From contig JAIWOH010000038.1 in assembly GCA_020216985.1 (NCBI GenBank), forward strand, positions 1 through 10,000: DNA of 10,000 nucleotides, in the 5' to 3' direction. Source of the DNA: Nitrospira sp. (GTDB taxonomy: Bacteria; Nitrospirota; Nitrospiria; Nitrospirales; Nitrospiraceae). This document shows, piece by piece, positions 5,523-10,000 of the stretch. How positions within the stretch are numbered: position 1 is the stretch's first letter; every line of letters begins with the position of its first letter. The notes below the pieces were generated by a model that saw nothing but the letters and a program-made list of their open reading frames with translations, was not told where the DNA came from and did not search any database. The position numbers and the translations under genes are program-made.

Positions 5523-6626
5523 ATGATGCCCGAACAAATGACGACCGCGCCCGCACCGAACGGACCGCCGGGCTTCCCGACCGAGACGACTCCGGCGTCT
5601 CCCATCGACTGTTTGGACTACTGGGCGAAAGACTGCCGAGAAGTCAGGACCTACCGGGGGCATACCCACGGCGTCTGGGCCGTGGCGTTCTCTCCCGACG
5701 GTCAAATCCTCGCGAGCGGCGGCGCCGACCGTCTCGTCCGCATGTGGGACATCGAGACGGGACGACTCCTTCGCTCCCTTCGCGGCCATACTCACGACAT
5801 CCGCGCCGTCGTCTTCACTCCGGACGGCCAGACCCTCGCCACCGGCAGTGAAGACCGCACGATCCGGCTCTGGAACGGCAAGACCGGGGAGCCGCTGAAA
5901 CTGTTGTTCACCCGCTACGACCACGGCATCTGCAGCCTCTCCCTCTCGCCCGACGGCCTCATGCTGGCGCGCGGCAGCCACAACAAGGACATCAAGATTT
6001 GGGAGGTCACCACCGGCACCGAACTGATGACCTTGCTCGGCAAAGACGAGTACGATCATCATTGGTCGGTCTGTGTCGCCTTTTCGCCCGACGGCATCCA
6101 CCTGGCCAGCGGCACCGACATCGGCAAGATCAAAATTTGGGAGGTGCTCCCCAGCGGCGACGAAAAGGTGTTGCACGACGGCCACTGGCGGCGAGACGAA
6201 GAAGATTCGACCGAAACCCGCGGCTATTTCATCGAGGACGACGGCGGGTTCCAGAAACCGATGGACTACTGGATCGGCGCCATGACCTTCACCCCGGATG
6301 CGAAATTCCTGATCACCGGCAGCCGCGACAAGACCATCAAGCTTTTCGAAATGCCGCACGTCGTCGAGAAGAAGGCTCTCACCGGCCACAAGGGCTGGGT
6401 CCGCAGCCTGACTGTCTCCCCGGACGGCAAGATTCTGGTGAGCGCGAGCGACGACCAGACCATCAAGTTTTGGGACCTGGCGACCGGCCGGAACTTCCGC
6501 ACACTCCATGGTCATACCGCAGGCGTCCGCTGCGTTACCTTTTCGCCGGACGGCCGTCGTCTTGCCAGCGCCTCCTGGGACCGAACCGTCAAACTGTGGG
6601 AAGGGGGAGCCCAACACGACGAGTAA
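5523..6626 (+). CDS. WD40-repeat protein, seven-bladed beta-propeller
   Basis: A 367-residue protein made almost entirely of WD40 repeats, a scaffold fold that binds other proteins. Seven repeats can be counted from their closing motifs: RMWD (73-76), RLWN (115-118), KIWE (158-161), KIWE (204-207), KLFE (273-276), KFWD (315-318) and KLWE (357-360). Most have the GH near the start and the SPDG or TPDG turn. A 40-residue acidic insert (about 208-247) separates blades four and five and may extend from the propeller. A Pro/Thr-rich N-terminal segment (1-35) precedes blade one. There is no signal peptide and no attached kinase, protease or NTPase domain, so it is a free-standing adaptor of unknown partner. 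ATG 5523 is chosen as the first methionine close to the repeats; the ribosome binding site is weak (GAAG) and Met6 is possible. It diverges from the redox cluster and converges with the restriction gene, whose stop codon begins nine bases beyond its own. Confidence 0.85.
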   Translation: MMPEQMTTAPAPNGPPGFPTETTPASPIDCLDYWAKDCREVRTYRGHTHGVWAVAFSPDGQILASGGADRLVRMWDIETGRLLRSLRGHTHDIRAVVFTPDGQTLATGSEDRTIRLWNGKTGEPLKLLFTRYDHGICSLSLSPDGLMLARGSHNKDIKIWEVTTGTELMTLLGKDEYDHHWSVCVAFSPDGIHLASGTDIGKIKIWEVLPSGDEKVLHDGHWRRDEEDSTETRGYFIEDDGGFQKPMDYWIGAMTFTPDAKFLITGSRDKTIKLFEMPHVVEKKALTGHKGWVRSLTVSPDGKILVSASDDQTIKFWDLATGRNFRTLHGHTAGVRCVTFSPDGRRLASASWDRTVKLWEGGAQHDE

Positions 6627-6635
6627 CGGCGCTCC

Positions 6636-9020
6636 TCACGGCAACAGGTTCCCAAGCAGGGTTGGAATATCCGAGACTTTCTTGGTCACGACATACCGCC
6701 ACGCCCCGTAGGTCCCGTCCGCATTGACCGCCGCCACCCACCGCTCCGCCGCCGCGCGTTTGACCTCTTCGAGCGGATCGTAGCCTTTGGTCTCCAAAAT
6801 CAGATGGCTTACAGGCTCGATCTTGAGTCGCACAACGAAGTCCGGCACGTAATCGTGCATCTGTCCATTGTGCAGGTAGGGAATGGCGAAGCCCAGCCCG
6901 ACATTTTTGACGAAGGCCTCGACCGCGTCATGCCGATCCAGATAATACGCCGCAGATTGTTCCCATTGCTTCGTGTCCGCCACCACATAGTTGAGATGTG
7001 ATTTGTGAACCTCCCGCACCTCGCGGCTGGTCCAAAAGTCCACTTCGGCGGTTGAGCCGGGACCGCGAGTGGCCTCGTAGCGAGGCACTTCCGGGGCTTC
7101 CCCTTGCGAGATATCGGGACGAATGGCTTCCAGCAATCGCTCGACCACCCAGCCATAATAGGGCGCAAGAAAGAGGTCCTTCTTGTCGGCCGGTGGCCGA
7201 GCCTCCACCTTCCTGTCGAGGTACGACTGGATAATGCCGGCGAGCTGAGGGAACAGTTTGTGCGGTGGAATCGTGCATTGTTTCTGAGCGACGTAATTCA
7301 CGGCAAGGGTCTTCGCAAGATCGAACACCAACTCCTGCACGCGGCGCTTCTCGCGAAACTCCCTGAGCGTGACATCATCGACTCGGCCGGGACCAGAAAG
7401 TGACAGCCGCCCCTTGTTGTTCACATGCAGCCCCTTCACCTCGACCTCGGGTGGGATCCGACCTGGTTCCAGAACCAACGAAGGGACCGTCGCCCAATCC
7501 ACTGTCACTTTGTTACGAAGCGCCTGGGTGTACCCTTCCACGCGCGGAAAGGTGATCTCAAATTGAGCTTTAGTAGAAATGGCATGGACATGGTATCGCT
7601 TGACGCGAGGTTGCGGCTGTCCTTGGGGATTCGCTTTGAACGGGATCACTTCAAAGGGCACCCCGAATACCTTGGCCACCTCCTCGGTGAGCTTGCCATC
7701 AGGACCGACGTCGTAACTGACTCGCCGCAAGCCTCGACCCACCACCTGCTCACAGAGTAACTGCGACATGAAGGGCCGCAGCCCGACGATGTGCGTCACC
7801 GTGTTGCAATCCCACCCCTCCGTGAGCATGCCCACGCTGACAATGCAGCGGACATCCCGGCCCGGCGGATGATCAGGACGCCCCAGTTTGTCAGCCAGCT
7901 CTTTGAATCCTTCCGGATAGATCGGCCGGCCCATCCGATCCGTCGGCCACGCTGTCTTCCCCACGGTATCCAGCGTGAAGCGCATCCAGCGGACCTCGTC
8001 GTTCTTCGCCTCGCCGGAATCCGACTCATGCACCACCTTGGAATCCACGCGGATCGTGTACTGGCAGCCGTTGTTTCTCAATCCTTCGAGCTTCGCCGGC
8101 GGGATGCCGGTCGGCGCCTTGTCTTCCGCCAGCCATTCATACAGCACCTTGGCAATCTGCGTGTTCTTGCACACCAGAATGAAGACCGGCGGCCGGGGAT
8201 CGTCGCGATGAGTCGCCCACTCCTCTCGTTCCTTCTCCCAGAGTCCACCCAGCATCGCGATGGGATGGTGGGCATACTTCAAGATGGCTTCAGGCTTGGG
8301 GTTGGCTTTCTTTCCTCCCCGCTCAGCCGGCGTGAGTTGAGGCAGAATCCACTGCCAGATATTGAAATAGCCGGGAATCTCCTTACCGGTCGTATCGCGG
8401 ACCGCAAGCTGAGGAATTTTCACCAACCCCGACTCGATCGCGTCGATCAATCCGAAGTCGCTCACCACCCAGGGAAACGGCCGGTTCGTCTGTTGTCCCA
8501 CGCGACCGAGAAAGTAGGGTGTCGCGGACAGATCGAGACAGAAGTTGATGTCGCGCAGCTTCTGAATACGGTCCAGTCCGTCGATCCAGACGGTCGCTTC
8601 CTTGAAGAAGTCTTCCGCCTCTTCGTCCTCGCCGAAGAGATCGTCTTCCTCTTCATCTCGTTCTTCACGCACGATGCGATAGGCGTGATGCGCTTCGTCG
8701 TTCATCACCAGAATGTTTTGCTTGCCGCCCACCTCGCGGCCCAGAATCCGGTTCACCAACGCCGTGTCACTCTCAAGACAGTGGCGCGACTCCACCGTGA
8801 CCTTCTTGAGCGTGCCCTCTTTGTCTCGTTGCTCCTCAAGCACCGTCAGCAGCCCCGCCGCCACCTGGCGCTCGAAATCTTCCAGCGTGAGGTAGCGTGT
8901 GCCGCGCGCCGTGGTGGTCTTCTGGCCGATGGTGATGGTTTCCTTCGTGCGCACCTCAACCCCGGCCTTGGTCACGCGCGCCCCGACACCCCCGGTTTGA
9001 ACAGCCTGAGGCTCGAACAC
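6636..9020 (-). CDS. C-terminal piece of the interrupted restriction endonuclease (DEAH, motif VI and nuclease)
   Basis: 794 residues if translation began at the GTG at 9020, which has no visible ribosome binding site. It carries the DEAH box in LVMNDEAHHAYR (about 104-115) and an acidic run just after it. SAT follows in LDLSATPYF (about 162-170), then LTEGWDCNTVTHIVGLRPF (about 398-416) and motif VI QVVGRGLRR (about 424-432). Near the C-terminus VPDFVV and LILETKGYD (about 724-747) form a PD-(D/E)xK nuclease site. It lacks Walker A, so without readthrough it should not hydrolyse ATP. It ends nine bases from the end of the WD40 gene, leaving no room for a separate terminator. Confidence 0.65.
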   Translation of the reverse strand: MFEPQAVQTGGVGARVTKAGVEVRTKETITIGQKTTTARGTRYLTLEDFERQVAAGLLTVLEEQRDKEGTLKKVTVESRHCLESDTALVNRILGREVGGKQNILVMNDEAHHAYRIVREERDEEEDDLFGEDEEAEDFFKEATVWIDGLDRIQKLRDINFCLDLSATPYFLGRVGQQTNRPFPWVVSDFGLIDAIESGLVKIPQLAVRDTTGKEIPGYFNIWQWILPQLTPAERGGKKANPKPEAILKYAHHPIAMLGGLWEKEREEWATHRDDPRPPVFILVCKNTQIAKVLYEWLAEDKAPTGIPPAKLEGLRNNGCQYTIRVDSKVVHESDSGEAKNDEVRWMRFTLDTVGKTAWPTDRMGRPIYPEGFKELADKLGRPDHPPGRDVRCIVSVGMLTEGWDCNTVTHIVGLRPFMSQLLCEQVVGRGLRRVSYDVGPDGKLTEEVAKVFGVPFEVIPFKANPQGQPQPRVKRYHVHAISTKAQFEITFPRVEGYTQALRNKVTVDWATVPSLVLEPGRIPPEVEVKGLHVNNKGRLSLSGPGRVDDVTLREFREKRRVQELVFDLAKTLAVNYVAQKQCTIPPHKLFPQLAGIIQSYLDRKVEARPPADKKDLFLAPYYGWVVERLLEAIRPDISQGEAPEVPRYEATRGPGSTAEVDFWTSREVREVHKSHLNYVVADTKQWEQSAAYYLDRHDAVEAFVKNVGLGFAIPYLHNGQMHDYVPDFVVRLKIEPVSHLILETKGYDPLEEVKRAAAERWVAAVNADGTYGAWRYVVTKKVSDIPTLLGNLLP

Positions 9021-9047
9021 ATGCCAGTTCGTGACGAGGACCAGCCC

Positions 9048-9050
9048 CTA
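9048..9050 (-). other. Premature amber (TAG) codon in the restriction gene
   Basis: The minus-strand codons read ACA TAG GGG CTG GTC CTC GTC ACG AAC TGG CAT GTG TTC. The conserved VLVTNWHVFEPQ continues directly after TAG in the same frame. One base change from CAG (Gln), or a change from another codon, explains it; there is no frameshift. Confidence 0.85.
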
Positions 9051-9743
9051 TGTCAGCAACGGCATCAGGTGGGAGGGCACGAGATCGGGCGTGCGGTAGA
9101 GGCTGGCCTCGCCGCCTTCAGGGTCCAACTCTCGAAGCCGGTTCTTGATCGTCACGTTCGGGCAGACGATCAGCACCACGTCCGAGAAGCGCGCGTCGCC
9201 ACGGTCGTTGACCTTGTTGAGGATGCTCCAGGCGGCCAGCATGCCCATCACGGTGGTCTTGCCGGAACCCGTCGCCATCTTGCATGCGTAGCGCCGAAAG
9301 CCGGCGAAGCCATTTTTTCGCTTCTCCTCACTCACGTCTTCCTGCGGGATGTCGATCCCCTGGCGATAGTCGGCCCTGGCCTCCATGAGGAAGATGATTG
9401 TTTCCGCCGCATCGAGCTGCGCGAAGAAGAGCCGCTGCGCCCGCCCATCGCGCCGCCACCACTGCAGCAACTCCAGCGTGGTTCTCGTCACGCCGGGATA
9501 GCCGTCCAGCCGCCACTTCTTCACCTGCGCGCGAATGCGGTTGACGAGCGTCAATTCAATGGCAGTGCCGACGACACACCCGGCCTCGGTCTCCGGTTTC
9601 GCTTTCGGATCACGATAGAAGTACATCGCCGGACGGCGACCGGGCCGCCGCTCCGGCGTTTCGCCTTCCACGATATGCCAATGTTCGGTGGGCTCGTCGA
9701 ACGGAGAATTCAGAATGGGATCGGGAACTTCGTAGCCGCTCAT
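9048..9743 (-). CDS. N-terminal piece of the interrupted restriction endonuclease (Walker A half)
   Basis: 231 residues. The ATG at 9743 is chosen because family members begin near this point and it leaves a 10-bp gap to the upstream PIN gene; its ribosome binding site is poor. Residues 60-130 hold the conserved TLVNRIRAQVKKWRLDGYPG and RLFFAQLDAAETIIFLMEA segments. Walker A is MATGSGKTT (156-164). Motif Ia is VVLIVCPNVTIKNRL (189-203). It ends at LMPLLT before the TAG. Alone it lacks the DEAH box and the nuclease, so it cannot cut DNA. Confidence 0.7.
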   Translation of the reverse strand: MSGYEVPDPILNSPFDEPTEHWHIVEGETPERRPGRRPAMYFYRDPKAKPETEAGCVVGTAIELTLVNRIRAQVKKWRLDGYPGVTRTTLELLQWWRRDGRAQRLFFAQLDAAETIIFLMEARADYRQGIDIPQEDVSEEKRKNGFAGFRRYACKMATGSGKTTVMGMLAAWSILNKVNDRGDARFSDVVLIVCPNVTIKNRLRELDPEGGEASLYRTPDLVPSHLMPLLT

Positions 9744-9753
9744 CGAATGCCGG

Positions 9754-10000
9754 TCAAGTTTGCAAGACCGCCTGAGGAGTCTTTCTCCCCCGCCCGGTTC
9801 GGTCGAAATCGGCATCGAAGCTGACGATCGTCAAGCGATTGGCTTCGGCGGCGACATATTGATAGGCGTCATCGAAGTCGAGGTCAACCGACCGACGCAG
9901 GGAGAGAATCCGATCGAGACCGTCTGTGTCCAGCCGAACCAACATCACGCCGGACTCTTCAATGGTATCCCGTAGAAATGTTTGAAACAGAGCATCCTTC
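9754..10000 (-). CDS. PIN-domain protein, C-terminal part (start beyond right edge)
   Basis: 81 codons and a stop are visible, with the frame open to the edge. The segment DLDFDDAYQYVAAEANRLTI followed by VSFDADFDRTGRGRKTP (about the last 42 residues) is the C-terminal half of a PIN domain. The acidic residues of FDDA and FDADFD are the usual third and fourth metal ligands. PIN proteins are metal-dependent ribonucleases, often the toxin of a toxin-antitoxin pair whose antitoxin gene sits just upstream, here out of view. The stop is 10 bp before the restriction gene's start on the same strand, so the two are probably co-transcribed. GRGRKTPQAVL is a common ending in chromosomal PIN proteins next to restriction genes, as far as I recall. 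Whether it acts as a toxin or as part of the defence operon cannot be told. Confidence 0.75.
   Translation of the reverse strand, partial: KDALFQTFLRDTIEESGVMLVRLDTDGLDRILSLRRSVDLDFDDAYQYVAAEANRLTIVSFDADFDRTGRGRKTPQAVLQT

Larger units (their letters stand above)
6636..9743 (-). pseudogene. Restriction endonuclease (helicase plus PD-(D/E)xK, type III Res-like) interrupted by an in-frame TAG
   Basis: The two open frames 9743-9048 and 9020-6636 are in the same frame and join across one TAG codon (9048-9050) and nine further sense codons, giving about 1,035 codons, a normal length for Res-type enzymes. The whole carries superfamily 2 translocase motifs (Walker A in the first piece; DEAH, SAT and QxxGRGxR in the second) and a C-terminal nuclease site. 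From memory, the start SGYEVPDPILNSPFDEPTEH resembles the BPTD_3080 restriction endonuclease family; a profile search should confirm this. Because only one codon is damaged and the rest is intact, the lesion looks recent, or is a sequencing error. The gene lies 10 bp after a PIN-domain gene on the same strand. No methyltransferase gene is in the window; in such systems it would be expected upstream, beyond the right edge. Confidence 0.75.

Noticed and set aside
5487..6617. A 376-codon minus-strand frame opposite the WD40 gene
   Set aside because: Its repetitive Ala/Gly/Val/Asp composition is the reverse-strand echo of the WD40 repeats.
9021..9050. Two separate genes with translation restarting at the GTG at 9020
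   Set aside because: No ribosome binding site precedes that GTG, and the nine codons between TAG and GTG still encode conserved family sequence (VLVTNWH), so a single interrupted gene explains it better.
7791..9824. A 677-codon open frame on the plus strand
   Set aside because: It lies antisense to the restriction gene, whose minus-strand product has clear helicase and nuclease motifs. The plus-strand product is rich in His and Arg with no recognisable domain, as expected from an antisense frame in GC-rich DNA.

Overview
The window most likely comes from a Nitrospira-like bacterium (phylum Nitrospirota). The main reason is a three-gene group on the minus strand: a periplasmic heme-b gamma subunit of the nitrite oxidoreductase / ethylbenzene dehydrogenase type (NxrC-like), a TorD-family molybdoenzyme chaperone and a protein with four [4Fe-4S] motifs. 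The base composition also looks moderately GC-rich. The assignment is an inference from gene content; no rRNA or other marker gene is present.

Layout, left to right. (1) 1-1102, minus: the N-terminal 367 residues of a B12-binding-type radical SAM protein whose C-terminus lies beyond the left edge. (2) 1103-1380: a non-coding gap holding a candidate promoter for that gene, a 20-bp tandem direct repeat upstream of the promoter, and a clear rho-independent terminator for the gene cluster that follows. (3) 1381-5306, minus, transcribed from right to left: an HExxH-containing uncharacterised protein, a 4x[4Fe-4S] protein, a TorD-like chaperone and the NxrC-like gamma subunit. A near-consensus promoter lies upstream of the first gene. 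A second one (TTGACA-N17-TATACA) lies between the ferredoxin and the chaperone, so torD-nxrC can be transcribed on its own. (4) 5307-5522: a divergent intergenic region with two interlocked, opposing candidate promoters. (5) 5523-6626, plus: a free-standing seven-bladed WD40 protein. (6) 6636-9743, minus: a restriction endonuclease of the helicase plus PD-(D/E)xK type (type III Res-like), interrupted by an in-frame TAG codon at 9048-9050. (7) 9754-10000, minus: the C-terminal 81 residues of a PIN-domain protein whose start lies beyond the right edge.

How the parts fit. The gamma subunit would hold heme b and pass electrons to or from a periplasmic DMSO-reductase-family molybdoenzyme. TorD-like chaperones help insert the molybdenum cofactor into such catalytic subunits, and the polyferredoxin is a plausible redox or maturation partner. 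The catalytic alpha and iron-sulfur beta subunits are not in the window, so this is an accessory cluster whose partner must be encoded elsewhere. The right-hand part is a defence-type locus (PIN protein plus restriction enzyme) that looks recently inactivated. No tRNA, rRNA, CRISPR array or insertion sequence was recognised.
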